Assembly (NCBI GenBank): GCA_036497785.1
Contig: DASXIW010000214.1
Coordinates: 1-7,355, forward strand
Reading direction: 5' to 3'
Length of the DNA stretch: 7,355 nucleotides
DNA from: DASXIW01 sp036497785
GTDB taxonomy: Bacteria; Pseudomonadota; Alphaproteobacteria; Acetobacterales; Acetobacteraceae
Shown: positions 1 through 7,321 of the stretch, one piece after another
How positions within the stretch are numbered: the stretch's first letter is position 1
Layout of the letters: every line of letters begins with the position of its first letter
The notes under the pieces: generated by a model
What the model was told of the DNA's origin: nothing
The model's database searches: none
Seen by the model: the letters and a program-made list of their open reading frames with translations, nothing else
Translations under genes and position numbers: made by a program

Positions 1-860
1 CATTCCGGGTGGCGTTCGAGCAAGCGGCCGAAGGCTTCCAGGCGTTCCGGCAGGCCTTTGCTGGGGTCCAGCCGGTCGACGCCGAGGACGAGGTGCTGGC
101 CGTGCAGGCTGGCCTTGAGCCGCGCGGTGGTGGGGCTGGCGGCGGAGCGGGCGGCGATGGCGGCGAATTCGAGGGGTTCGATCTCGACCGGGAACACGTC
201 CACCCGGGCGATGCTGCGGCCGAGGCTGAGCAGGCCGGGTGCGAGGCTGCGGGCCTGGGCCAGGGTGCAGGCGGCGGCCTCGAAATTCGTGGCGTCATGC
301 TTTGTCTGCAAGCCGATCAGGTCGGCGGCCATGACGTTGCGCACCAGCCGGTCCATGCCGGGCACCATGGAGAGCATGGCGGCGGGCGGGAAGGGGATGT
401 GCAGGAAAAAGCCGATCGGGTTGCGCAGGCCGCGGGCGCGCAGGGCGGCGGGCAGGGAGAATAAATGGTAATCCTGCACCCAGATCGTGTCTTCCGGCTT
501 CGCCAGGGCGGCGAGGGCGTCGGCCATGCGCTCGTTGACGCGGTCGTACATCTCGGCGTCTTCGCGCTGGAACTTGATCAGCCCGGGCATCATGTGCAGC
601 AACGGCCAGAGCACGCTGTTGGAGAAGCCATTGTAAAAGCCGTCATGTTCGGCTTGGGAGAGGTCGATCGTGGCGAATTTCACGTGGCCGGCGCGAACGG
701 TATTGACGCTGGTTTCGTCGGAAATCGTACCGCTCCAGCCGAACCATACGCCGCCGCGCTTTTCCAAAAGATCCCGCAGCACGACCGCGAGACCGCCGGC
801 CTGTGCCTCCGTCGTGGAAGGCACCGGCACCCGGTTGGAAACAATGATGGTCCTGCTCAT
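1..860 (-). CDS. otsA: Trehalose-6-phosphate synthase (GT20), 3' end cut by the window edge
   Basis: This cytoplasmic enzyme transfers glucose from a nucleotide sugar (UDP- or ADP-glucose) to glucose-6-phosphate, giving trehalose-6-phosphate, the first step of the OtsAB route. Reading from ATG at 860 gives 286 codons with no stop before the left edge. Family members are about 460-480 residues, so roughly 60% is present. Visible GT20 signatures: SNRVP at residues 8-12 (Arg10 binds phosphate), AGGLAV at 21-26, GGVWFGWSG at 36-44, the sugar-phosphate pocket YNGFSNSVLW at 76-85, WVQDYH at 127-132 (Asp130) and VDRLDPSKGLPER at 261-273 (Arg263, Lys268). These fall within a residue or two of the E. 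coli OtsA positions as I recall them. The C-terminal nucleotide-binding half lies outside the window. The start is fixed by an AGGAGGG ribosome-binding site three bases upstream and by the conserved N-terminus. It follows malQ after 177 bases, so it may have its own promoter. The family call is near certain; the donor nucleotide cannot be read here. Confidence 0.96.
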   Translation of the reverse strand, partial: MSRTIIVSNRVPVPSTTEAQAGGLAVVLRDLLEKRGGVWFGWSGTISDETSVNTVRAGHVKFATIDLSQAEHDGFYNGFSNSVLWPLLHMMPGLIKFQREDAEMYDRVNERMADALAALAKPEDTIWVQDYHLFSLPAALRARGLRNPIGFFLHIPFPPAAMLSMVPGMDRLVRNVMAADLIGLQTKHDATNFEAAACTLAQARSLAPGLLSLGRSIARVDVFPVEIEPLEFAAIAARSAASPTTARLKASLHGQHLVLGVDRLDPSKGLPERLEAFGRLLERHPE

Positions 861-863
861 AAA

Positions 864-870
864 CCCTCCT
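864..870 (-). promoter_or_regulatory. Ribosome-binding site of otsA
   Basis: AGGAGGG on the minus strand lies three bases before the otsA ATG at 860. It is a near-perfect Shine-Dalgarno, stronger than those of the other genes here, though the spacing is short. It decides the otsA start over the ATG at 874, which is out of frame and stops after five codons. Confidence 0.8.
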
Positions 871-874
871 GCAT

Positions 875-918
875 GGCGGCGGGGGCAAGCTGGAGAGCTA
901 CCCACCGGTCCCGCCGCC
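875..918 (-). other. GC-rich inverted repeat in the otsA leader
   Basis: On the minus strand GGCGGCGGG (918-910) and CCCGCCGCC (883-875) are perfect 9-base complements separated by 26 bases. A smaller AGCT/AGCT pairing is possible inside the loop. The right arm ends four bases before the otsA Shine-Dalgarno, so a stem here would sit directly against the ribosome-binding site. There is no T-run after it, so it is not an intrinsic terminator. The repeat is seen in the sequence; a regulatory role is inference, and such repeats can arise by chance in very GC-rich DNA. Confidence 0.35.
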
Positions 919-962
919 TGCTCGGCTGCCCGCCCCGCAGTCGCATCGGCATCTGTTACAGA

Positions 963-988
963 GACGCGCGAGGCAGGCCCTGGGTTCC
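963..988 (-). promoter_or_regulatory. Candidate EcfG (general stress sigma factor) promoter for otsA
   Basis: On the minus strand GGAAC (988-984) is followed after 17 bases by CGTC (966-963). The alphaproteobacterial general-stress sigma factor EcfG recognises approximately GGAAC-N16/17-CGTT, so this is a match with one mismatch in the -10 element. Transcription would begin near 955, giving a leader of about 95 bases before the otsA ATG. Trehalose synthesis is often under general stress control in alphaproteobacteria, which fits. No convincing sigma-70 -35/-10 pair was seen in the same gap. The call rests on motif and position only, and the host group is itself inferred. Confidence 0.4.
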
Positions 989-1000
989 ACGCGGTGCGGC

Positions 1001-1018
1001 GCAGATCTGCAAAAAAAA
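1001..1018 (-). other. T8 tract and adjoining 10-base palindrome after malQ
   Basis: The minus strand carries eight T residues (1018-1011) starting 19 bases past the malQ stop codon, followed by the perfect palindrome GCAGATCTGC (1010-1001). The T-run suggests an intrinsic terminator, but no stable hairpin precedes it: the upstream bases are mostly C-rich and lack a G-rich partner. It could instead act as an AT-rich upstream element, since it lies about 55-62 bases before the inferred otsA start site. The function is undecided. Confidence 0.25.
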
Positions 1019-1037
1019 GTGAAGCGGCGGGGCGGGG

Positions 1038-3023
1038 TCAGTTCCCGGCGCGGGCGCGGGCCAGTTTGGCCAGGCGGGCGGCGGTGTCCGGCGCGGTGAG
1101 CATGGTGTCGGCGGGCACGGGGAGGCGGCGGCGCCAGTTGGGGTGCTCGTCCCGCGTGCCGGGGATGTTGGGCTGTTCGGGCAAAGCGAGCGCGTCCTCG
1201 ATCGGCAGCAAGGCGAGGGCGCAGGCGGAGAGGCCGATATGGGTGCTGGCGGCGTCGGCGACCGGGGCGGCATCGTGCGTGTCGGGCTGGCCGCCATCGG
1301 CGGCGCCAGAATCGCGGAAGGCGGCCCAGAGGGCGGCGCGGTCGCGGGCGCGGGCGTGGCGGTCCGGGTCCACATCCGGGTTGCCCAGCGCGGCGCGCCA
1401 GTCCAGGTCGTGGCCGGTCCACCAGCCGGCGACGGTCGGCAGGTCGTGGGTGGAGGTCATGGCGGCGGCGTCGTGCGACCAGATGTTGGGGGGGATGAAG
1501 CGGTCGCCGTCACGCTCGAACCACAGCACGCGCATGCCGGTGAGGCCGGCCTGTTCCAGACGGCCGCGGAAGCCATCCGGCAGGGTGCCGAGATCCTCGC
1601 CCAGGACGATGGCGCGGTGGCGCCAGGATTCAAGCTTGACCAGGCGGAGCAGGTCTTGCAGCGGGAAGCGGAGATAGGCGCCTTCGGCGCCGCTGGCGGG
1701 GATGACCCAGAGGCGGGCGAGGCCCATGACGTGGTCGATGCGCATGCCGCCGGCATTGCGCAGCGAGGCGCGCAGCATCTCGAGGAAGGCGCCGAAGCCG
1801 TTGGCGACGAGGCCGTGCGGCGCATAGGTGGTGACGCCCCAGTTCTGGCCGGCTGGATTAAAGGCATCCGGGGGTGCGCCAATGGTGAGGCCCTGCAGCA
1901 TTTCGGCGGGGCGGCGCCAGGCGTCGCTGCCGCCGGGGTCGACGCCGACGGCGACGTCGGCGACCAGGCCGATCGGCATGCCGGCTTGCCGGGCGGCGTG
2001 CTGGGCGGATTGCATGAAGCTGGCGGCGCGGAACTGGGTGAAGGCGTGGAAGGCGACTTCGTCCGCATGGCGGGCCGCGAAGGCGGCGACGGCGGGGCTG
2101 TCGGGGTTGCGGAATTCGGCTGGCCAGTCGCGCCAGTTCCAGCGCTGGGGGGTGCCGTGGAACTGGGATTGGTGCAGCGCCTCGAACCTTGCATGGCGTT
2201 CCAGCGGGTCGCCGGCTTCGGCGCGGAAGGCGTGGAAAGCGTGGCGCAGCGTGGAGGAGGCGGTCTGGAAAATGCGGCGGAGGGCGGCGATGCGCAGGGG
2301 CGCGGCATGGCCCCAATCGATCAGCGCGCCGGAGTCGAGGGCGGCGGAGTCGAGGGCGGCGAGGCCGGGGTCGGGCCCAATGCCTTTGGTGGTGGTGCCT
2401 TCGGTGGCAGGGGCGTGCAGCACGTTCAGCATGCCGCGGCTGGAGGGCGAATAGGGGGTGAAGCGGGCGGGATCAGCGGTGAACTGGGCGTGGACGGGGC
2501 TGATGGCGATGGCCGAACAGCCGAGCGGGCCAGCGTGGCGGGCCATGGTTTCCAGCGCCGCGAAATCGCCGATGCCACCGTCGCCGTCGCGGCGGAGGGA
2601 ATAGAGCTGGACCGTGAGACCCCAGGCACGGCGGTTGCGCATGGCGTCGGCCACCGTCCAGCAGCGTGGCGGGGCGATGGCCAGGGTGATCTGGCGGTCG
2701 CCGATGTGCAGGAGGTGGTAGCCGGGCTCGTCGATGCCGGGGATGGCGATGTGGCCGTCATGGGCGGGCTCGGCCCAGCCCTCATGGGTCTGGCCGGTTT
2801 CGCGGATCAGGCGGTAGCGACCGGGCTGGCCGCGAAAGGCAAGACCTTGGCCCAGATCGCCGGTGATCATCGGGGGATGGGACAGGTCCGGCGGCGGGCC
2901 GAGCGCGTCCAATATGCCGTGCAGCGCTGCGGGGGAGACGTGGCGGATTGTGCCGGCGACATCGCGCCATTCGGTCTCGATCCCGGCCCCGGCGGCGTGG
3001 CGGGCGAGGTCTTCGTCGGTCAT
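1038..3023 (-). CDS. malQ: 4-alpha-glucanotransferase (amylomaltase, GH77)
   Basis: MalQ cleaves an alpha-1,4 bond in a maltooligosaccharide and transfers the glucan to another acceptor, converting short oligomers into longer chains and glucose in the cytoplasm. The product is 661 residues, close to E. coli MalQ (694). An N-terminal domain of about 120 residues precedes the GH77 barrel, which opens with the family signature LYSLRRDGDGGIGDF (140-154). Catalytic residues are present: nucleophile Asp430 in RIDHVMGL, acid/base Glu476 in GEDLGT and Asp527 in TSTHDLP. The C-terminal PGTRDEHPNWRRRL (621-634) is also typical. An Ala/Asp-rich stretch at about 571-595 looks like a lineage-specific loop. 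The ATG at 3023 is chosen because its ATGA overlaps the glgX stop and the N-terminus then matches the family; a frame running further upstream would lie wholly inside glgX. There is no strong Shine-Dalgarno, so translation probably depends on coupling to glgX. It likely works on oligosaccharides released by GlgX. Confidence 0.96.
   Translation of the reverse strand: MTDEDLARHAAGAGIETEWRDVAGTIRHVSPAALHGILDALGPPPDLSHPPMITGDLGQGLAFRGQPGRYRLIRETGQTHEGWAEPAHDGHIAIPGIDEPGYHLLHIGDRQITLAIAPPRCWTVADAMRNRRAWGLTVQLYSLRRDGDGGIGDFAALETMARHAGPLGCSAIAISPVHAQFTADPARFTPYSPSSRGMLNVLHAPATEGTTTKGIGPDPGLAALDSAALDSGALIDWGHAAPLRIAALRRIFQTASSTLRHAFHAFRAEAGDPLERHARFEALHQSQFHGTPQRWNWRDWPAEFRNPDSPAVAAFAARHADEVAFHAFTQFRAASFMQSAQHAARQAGMPIGLVADVAVGVDPGGSDAWRRPAEMLQGLTIGAPPDAFNPAGQNWGVTTYAPHGLVANGFGAFLEMLRASLRNAGGMRIDHVMGLARLWVIPASGAEGAYLRFPLQDLLRLVKLESWRHRAIVLGEDLGTLPDGFRGRLEQAGLTGMRVLWFERDGDRFIPPNIWSHDAAAMTSTHDLPTVAGWWTGHDLDWRAALGNPDVDPDRHARARDRAALWAAFRDSGAADGGQPDTHDAAPVADAASTHIGLSACALALLPIEDALALPEQPNIPGTRDEHPNWRRRLPVPADTMLTAPDTAARLAKLARARAGN
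2331..2360. repeat. 15-base perfect tandem duplication inside malQ
   Basis: GGAGTCGAGGGCGGC occurs twice in direct succession (2331-2345 and 2346-2360). It is in frame and encodes AALDS twice (MalQ residues 222-231), just before GALIDWG. It adds five residues without disturbing the barrel signatures and probably reflects slippage in a surface segment. Confidence 0.8.
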
Positions 3024-5134
3024 GCGGTGCTTGTCCGGGCGGCGAGCAGCATGGCGCTGCGGCTGCCGACTGTGATGGTGGGGGTGTGGACGTGGCGCTC
3101 GGGCACGTCCGGGTGCGCGCTGTCGATCATCATCCGCCATGCCAGAGCCGGGGCGGGCAATGTGAAGTCCCGGTCCTCCTCCGAGGCGTTCATGAGCAGA
3201 ACCGTCACGCCGACGCCGGGGATGGTGCCGGTGGGGTCCATCGGGCCGGCACGGCGCAAAGCGAGGAGCTGCGCGGCGGGGTCGTTCCAGGCTTCGATGC
3301 TGGGGGTGGCTGCCGCTTCGTCGAACCAGGAGATGTCCGGGATGCCGGGTGCGACCTGGATCGTGCCGTGCTGGAAATTGGCGGCGTGCAGCACGGGCCA
3401 GGCACGGCGCAGGGCGATCAGCCGGGCGGTGAAGCGGGTGAGGCGCTGTGCTTCCGGTTGGGCGGCCAGGCCCCAGTCGATCCAGGAGATGGCGTTGTCC
3501 TGGCAATAGGCGTTGTTGTTGCCGTTCTGGGTGCGGCACATCTCGTCGCCGGCCAGCAGCATTGGCGTGCCGGCGGCGAGGAAGACCATGCACAGCATGG
3601 CGCGCTTGACCCGCTCGCGCAGGGCGTAGATGGCGGGGTCGTCGCTGGGGCCTTCAACGCCCCAGTTGCCGGAGTAGTTGGCGCCGTGGCCGTCGCGGTT
3701 GCCTTCGCCGTTCGCTTCGTTATGGCGTTCGGCGTAGCTGACCAGGTCGTGCAGGGTGAAGCCGTCATGGACGGCGACGAAATTGACCGAGGCCCAGGTT
3801 TTGCGATGGCGATGGGCGAAGATGTCGCTGGAGCCGGAGAGGCGGGCGGCGAGTTCGGGGCGATGGCCCTGATCGCCGCGCCAGAACCGGCGTATGCCAT
3901 CGCGGAAGCGGTCGTTCCATTCGGCGAAGCCGGGCGGGTGGTTGCCGAGCTGGTAGCCGCCGGGGCCGATGTCCCAGGGTTCGGAGATGAGCTTCACGCG
4001 GGACAGGATGGGGTCCTGCAGGATGGCGTCGAAAAAGCCGGCATTCGGGTCGAAGCCGGATTGCTCGCGGCCCAGCGTGGTGCCGAGGTCAAAGCGAAAG
4101 CCGTCCACATGGTAGGCGGTGGCCCAATGGCGCAAGCTGTCCAGCACCATCTGCAGCACGCGGGGATGGGCCAGATTGAGCGTGTTGCCGGTGCCGGTGT
4201 CGTTGACGAGGTGGCGTTCGTCGCCCGGGACGAGGCGGTAGTAGCTGGCATTGTCCAGGCCGCGCCAGGAGAGGGTGGGGCCCATCTCGCTGCCTTCGCA
4301 GGTGTGGTTGTAGACCACGTCGAGCAGCACCTCGATCCCGGCGGCGTGCAGCCGGTTCACGGCGTGGCGCATTTCGCGGGCGTCGCCGCCGGCGAGGTAG
4401 CGCGGTTCCGGCGAGAAGAAGGAGAGCGTGTTGTAGCCCCAATAATTGCGCAGGCCCCGCTCCAGCAGGAAGCGGTCCTGCATGAAGGCGTGCACGGGCA
4501 ACAGCTCGATTGCGGTGACGCCGAGGGTGAGGAGGTGGTCGATTACCCTGGGGTTGGCCAGGGCGGCGAAGGTGCCGCGTTCGCGGGCCGGCAAGTCGCC
4601 GCGGCGCATGGTAAGGCCGCGCACATGCGCCTCGTAGATGATGGTGTCGGACCAGGGGGTGTTCGGGCGGTGCTCGTCCGGGACGGCGATATCGGGTTCC
4701 GGGATGACGGCTTTCGGCATGGCCGAGGCGCTGTCGCGGCGGTCGAAGGTGAGGTCGGCGCGGCCGGTTGTGCCGCGATAGCCGAACAGCGCATCCGACC
4801 AGCGCAGCGTGCCGGAGAGTTCGCGCGCATAGGGGTCGAGCAGCAGCTTGTTGGGATTGAAGCGGTGGCCGCGTTCCGGATTGTAGGGGCCGTCGGCGCG
4901 AAAGCCGTAGAGCTGACCGGGACGGGCATCCGGCAGGTAGCCGTGGAACACCTCGTTGGTGCATTCCGGCAGTTGCAGCCTGGTGGTTTCGCGGCGGCCG
5001 GAGGGATCGAACAGGCATAGATCGATCTTTTCGGCATGCGCCGAGAAGACCGCGAAGTTGACGCCGAGTATGTCGGCGGTGGCGCCGAGAGGATAGGGAC
5101 AGCCCGGCAGCAGGCGATCTGGCGGCAAGGCCAC
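3020..5134 (-). CDS. glgX: Glycogen debranching enzyme (isoamylase type, GH13 with CBM48)
   Basis: GlgX hydrolyses alpha-1,6 branch points of glycogen, preferring short stubs left after phosphorylase trimming, and releases maltooligosaccharides. The protein is 704 residues; E. coli GlgX is 657, and TreX-type enzymes are slightly above 700. An N-terminal CBM48 domain (about 12-100, opening with PLGATADILGVNFAVFSAHA) precedes the GH13 barrel. The four GH13 regions are intact: DVVYNHT at 272-278, GFRFDLGTTLGRE at 345-357 with nucleophile Asp349, ISEPWDIG at 383-390 with acid/base Glu385, and VAVHDGFTL at 453-461 with Asp457. GYNTLSFFSPEPRY (233-246) is typical of the GlgX/TreX group. The start is GTG at 5134, directly after the glgB TGA, with an AGGGAA Shine-Dalgarno nine to ten bases upstream. 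Its stop shares an ATGA with malQ, placing it in the middle of a coupled operon. A TreX role feeding maltodextrin to a trehalose pathway is possible, but no treY or treZ is visible. Confidence 0.96.
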   Translation of the reverse strand: MALPPDRLLPGCPYPLGATADILGVNFAVFSAHAEKIDLCLFDPSGRRETTRLQLPECTNEVFHGYLPDARPGQLYGFRADGPYNPERGHRFNPNKLLLDPYARELSGTLRWSDALFGYRGTTGRADLTFDRRDSASAMPKAVIPEPDIAVPDEHRPNTPWSDTIIYEAHVRGLTMRRGDLPARERGTFAALANPRVIDHLLTLGVTAIELLPVHAFMQDRFLLERGLRNYWGYNTLSFFSPEPRYLAGGDAREMRHAVNRLHAAGIEVLLDVVYNHTCEGSEMGPTLSWRGLDNASYYRLVPGDERHLVNDTGTGNTLNLAHPRVLQMVLDSLRHWATAYHVDGFRFDLGTTLGREQSGFDPNAGFFDAILQDPILSRVKLISEPWDIGPGGYQLGNHPPGFAEWNDRFRDGIRRFWRGDQGHRPELAARLSGSSDIFAHRHRKTWASVNFVAVHDGFTLHDLVSYAERHNEANGEGNRDGHGANYSGNWGVEGPSDDPAIYALRERVKRAMLCMVFLAAGTPMLLAGDEMCRTQNGNNNAYCQDNAISWIDWGLAAQPEAQRLTRFTARLIALRRAWPVLHAANFQHGTIQVAPGIPDISWFDEAAATPSIEAWNDPAAQLLALRRAGPMDPTGTIPGVGVTVLLMNASEEDRDFTLPAPALAWRMMIDSAHPDVPERHVHTPTITVGSRSAMLLAARTSTA

Positions 5135-7321
5135 TCAGTGCGTTCCCTGCCGCAGGACGATGGTGGCGAGCGGCGGCAGGATGAGCAGCACGGAGGCGGG
5201 CAGGCCGTGGGAAGGGATGGGTTCGGCGTGGACCTCGCCGGCATTGCCCATGCCGGAACCGCCATAGATTGTGGCATCCGAATTCAGCATTTCGCGCCAT
5301 TGGCCGCAAGCGGGCACGCCGATGCGGTAGCCATTGCGCGGCACCGGGGTGAAGTTGCACACGACCAGCATTGGCGGGGTGCCGGGATCGCCCTGGCGCA
5401 GCCAGGCGAAGACGCTTTGCGCGTTGTCGTCGCCCACCACCCAGCGGAAGCCGGCTGCGTCGCAATCATGCACGTGCAAGGCGGCTTCGTTGCGATACAG
5501 CGTGTTGAGATCGCGGGTCAGGCGTTGCAGGCCGGCATGGGTTGGATAATCGAGCAGATGCCAGTCCAGCGAAATGTCGTGGTTCCATTCGCGCCATTGC
5601 GCGAACTCGCCGCCCATGAACAGCAGCTTCTTGCCGGGATGGGTCCACATGAAGGACAGATAGGCGCGCAGATTGGCGAAACGCTGCCAGTTATCGCCCG
5701 GCATCTTGCCGATCAGGGAGCCCTTGCCGTGCACCACCTCGTCGTGGGAGAGCGGCAGGATGAAGCGTTCGGTATAGGCGTAGATCATGCCGAACGTCAT
5801 TTCGTTATGGTGCCATGATCGGTTGATCGGGTCTTCGTGCATGTAGCGCAGCGTGTCGTGCATCCAGCCCATGTTCCATTTGTAGTCGAAGCCGAGGCCG
5901 CCCTGATCGGCTGGGGCGGAGACGCCGGGCCAGGCGGTGGATTCCTCGGCGATCAGCATGGTGCCGGGGCAGCGTTCCTTGACGATTTCGCTGAGCTCGC
6001 GGATGAAGGCGACGGCTTCGAGATTCTCGCGGCCGCCATAGATGTTCGGGACCCATTGGCCGGGTTCGCGGCTGTAGTCGCGGTAGAGCATGGAGGCGAC
6101 CGCGTCCACGCGCAGGCCGTCCGCGTGGTAGCGCTCAAGCCAATGCAGGGCGCTGGCGATGAGGAAGCCGCGCACCTCATTGCGGCCGAAATTGTAGATC
6201 AGCGTGTTCCAGTCGGCATGGAAGCCTTCGCGCGGATCGGCATGCTCGTACAGCGCGGTGCCATCGAACCGGGCGAGACCGTGCGTGTCGTTGGGAAAAT
6301 GCGCGGGCACCCAATCCAGGATGACGCCGATGCCGGCATCGTGGCAGCGATCCACGAGGCGGGCGAATGCCTCGGGCGTGCCGAGCTGGGCCGTGGGCGC
6401 GAACTGGCCGAGCGGCTGGTAGCCCCAGGAGCCGCCGAACGGGTGGGTCATGATGGGCAATAGCTCGACATGGGTGAAGCCCATGCCGACGACATAGGGG
6501 ACGAGGCGGTCCGCCAACGCGTCCCAGTCCAGCGGCTTGCCGTCGCCATGCATCCAGGAGGCGGCGTGCACTTCGTAAATCGCGATGGGCGCATCTGGCG
6601 TTTGGCGGCGGACGCGCCCATCGAGCCAGGCTGCGTCGTTCCAGCTGATCTGCGTGGGTGAGGCGACGACGGAGGCGGTGCCGGGCGGGGCTTCGGCGGC
6701 GAGGGCGACGGGATCGGCTTTCAGGGGAAGGGCCTGGCCGTCGGAATTGAGCAATTCGTATTTGTACAGCGTGCCGGGACGCAGGCGCGGGATGAAGAGT
6801 TCCCACACCCCCGCCTCGTAGCGGCGGCGCATGGGGTGGCGGCGGCCGTCCCAGGTGTTGAATTCCCCCACCACCGAGACGCGGCGGGCATTGGGCGCCC
6901 AGACGGCGAAGCGGACGCCGGAGACGCCGTCGATTTCGGTGACATGCGCACCGAGGCATTGGCCGAGTTCGCGATGGCGCCCTTCGGCCAGCAGATGCAA
7001 ATCAAGCGCGCCCAGAATCGTGCCGAAGCTGTAGGGATCTTCGGTTTCCTGAATCGGGCCGTGCCAGTCGATGCGCAGGCGATAGGGGATGTCGGCTGGG
7101 ATGCGGCCGGTGAACAGGCCGGCCTGGCCGCCCTGCCGGTCGTCTTGATCGAGTGTGGCGAGGTGGCTGCCATCCGTGCGGGAGACGACGCTGACACCGG
7201 CAGCACCGGGCACGAGGACGCGCAGCAGGTCGCCATGCGGGCCAAGCACGGCGAAGGGATCGCCGGAATAGCCGGCGGCCACCAGGTCGATGGCATGGGA
7301 GTGGGCGACGCTCTCAAGCAT
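5135..7321 (-). CDS. glgB: 1,4-alpha-glucan branching enzyme (GH13 with CBM48)
   Basis: GlgB cuts an alpha-1,4 glucan chain and rejoins the segment by an alpha-1,6 bond, creating glycogen branches in the cytoplasm. The 728-residue product has the same length as E. coli GlgB. Domains in order: an N-terminal N1 domain (about 10-100, with DPFAVLGPHG), CBM48 (about 120-215, with VGEFNTWDGRRHPMR), the GH13 barrel (about 240-600) and a C-terminal beta domain. Catalytic and signature motifs are all present: PFGGSWGYQ at 294-302, DWVPAHF at 336-342, DGLRVDAVASM at 401-411 with nucleophile Asp406, IAEEST at 457-462 with acid/base Glu459, and LSHDEVVHGKGS at 524-535 with Asp527. These sit one residue beyond the E. 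coli catalytic numbers. The ATG at 7321 is preferred because GGAG lies seven bases upstream; an in-frame TTG at 7354 would add 11 residues. It overlaps the end of an upstream frame by eight bases and runs directly into glgX. Confidence 0.97.
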   Translation of the reverse strand: MLESVAHSHAIDLVAAGYSGDPFAVLGPHGDLLRVLVPGAAGVSVVSRTDGSHLATLDQDDRQGGQAGLFTGRIPADIPYRLRIDWHGPIQETEDPYSFGTILGALDLHLLAEGRHRELGQCLGAHVTEIDGVSGVRFAVWAPNARRVSVVGEFNTWDGRRHPMRRRYEAGVWELFIPRLRPGTLYKYELLNSDGQALPLKADPVALAAEAPPGTASVVASPTQISWNDAAWLDGRVRRQTPDAPIAIYEVHAASWMHGDGKPLDWDALADRLVPYVVGMGFTHVELLPIMTHPFGGSWGYQPLGQFAPTAQLGTPEAFARLVDRCHDAGIGVILDWVPAHFPNDTHGLARFDGTALYEHADPREGFHADWNTLIYNFGRNEVRGFLIASALHWLERYHADGLRVDAVASMLYRDYSREPGQWVPNIYGGRENLEAVAFIRELSEIVKERCPGTMLIAEESTAWPGVSAPADQGGLGFDYKWNMGWMHDTLRYMHEDPINRSWHHNEMTFGMIYAYTERFILPLSHDEVVHGKGSLIGKMPGDNWQRFANLRAYLSFMWTHPGKKLLFMGGEFAQWREWNHDISLDWHLLDYPTHAGLQRLTRDLNTLYRNEAALHVHDCDAAGFRWVVGDDNAQSVFAWLRQGDPGTPPMLVVCNFTPVPRNGYRIGVPACGQWREMLNSDATIYGGSGMGNAGEVHAEPIPSHGLPASVLLILPPLATIVLRQGTH
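5143..5148 (-). promoter_or_regulatory. Ribosome-binding site of glgX
   Basis: AGGGAA on the minus strand lies inside the last codons of glgB, with eight bases between it and the GTG start of glgX. It supports the GTG at 5134 as the true start even though no ATG is present there. Confidence 0.6.

Noticed and set aside
857..874. Five-codon ORF (ATG at 874, TGA overlapping the otsA ATG) as a leader peptide
   Set aside because: The tiny frame simply spans the otsA Shine-Dalgarno and has no ribosome-binding site of its own or regulatory codon run.
1018..1060. Intrinsic terminator after malQ
   Set aside because: A T8 run is present but the preceding bases form only a weak three- to four-pair stem, so it was not called as a terminator.
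898..1422. Minus-strand open frames crossing the malQ end and the intergenic gap (898-1422 and 956-1375)
   Set aside because: They are Arg/Pro-rich alternate-frame translations of the malQ 3' end with no family resemblance, continuing by chance into the gap.
9..1677. Several plus-strand open frames (9-464, 58-471, 465-1022, 670-1677)
   Set aside because: They lie opposite otsA, the intergenic gap and malQ, have compositionally biased translations and no domain, and conflict with the conserved OtsA and MalQ reading frames.
1143..3509. 788-codon plus-strand open frame antisense to malQ and the end of glgX
   Set aside because: Over malQ it is in exact codon register with the sense strand, so its stops correspond to sense TTA, CTA and TCA, which this GC-rich genome avoids. 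The translation is low-complexity Gly/Ala/Val-rich with no recognisable domain, while the sense strand encodes a full GH77 enzyme.
3024..3593. 190-codon upstream extension of the malQ frame
   Set aside because: It lies wholly within glgX in another frame, is Arg/Pro/His-rich and resembles no MalQ N-terminus. The ATG at 3023 gives the expected length and the ATGA coupling.
2948..5020. 690-codon plus-strand open frame antisense to glgX
   Set aside because: The same codon-register mirror effect applies over glgX. The product is Gly/Ala/Val-rich with no family motif, and the sense strand holds all GlgX catalytic motifs.
4089..5465. 458-codon minus-strand open frame across the glgB/glgX junction
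   Set aside because: It is an Arg/Ala/Pro-rich shifted-frame shadow of glgB and glgX, both of which are intact in their own frames.
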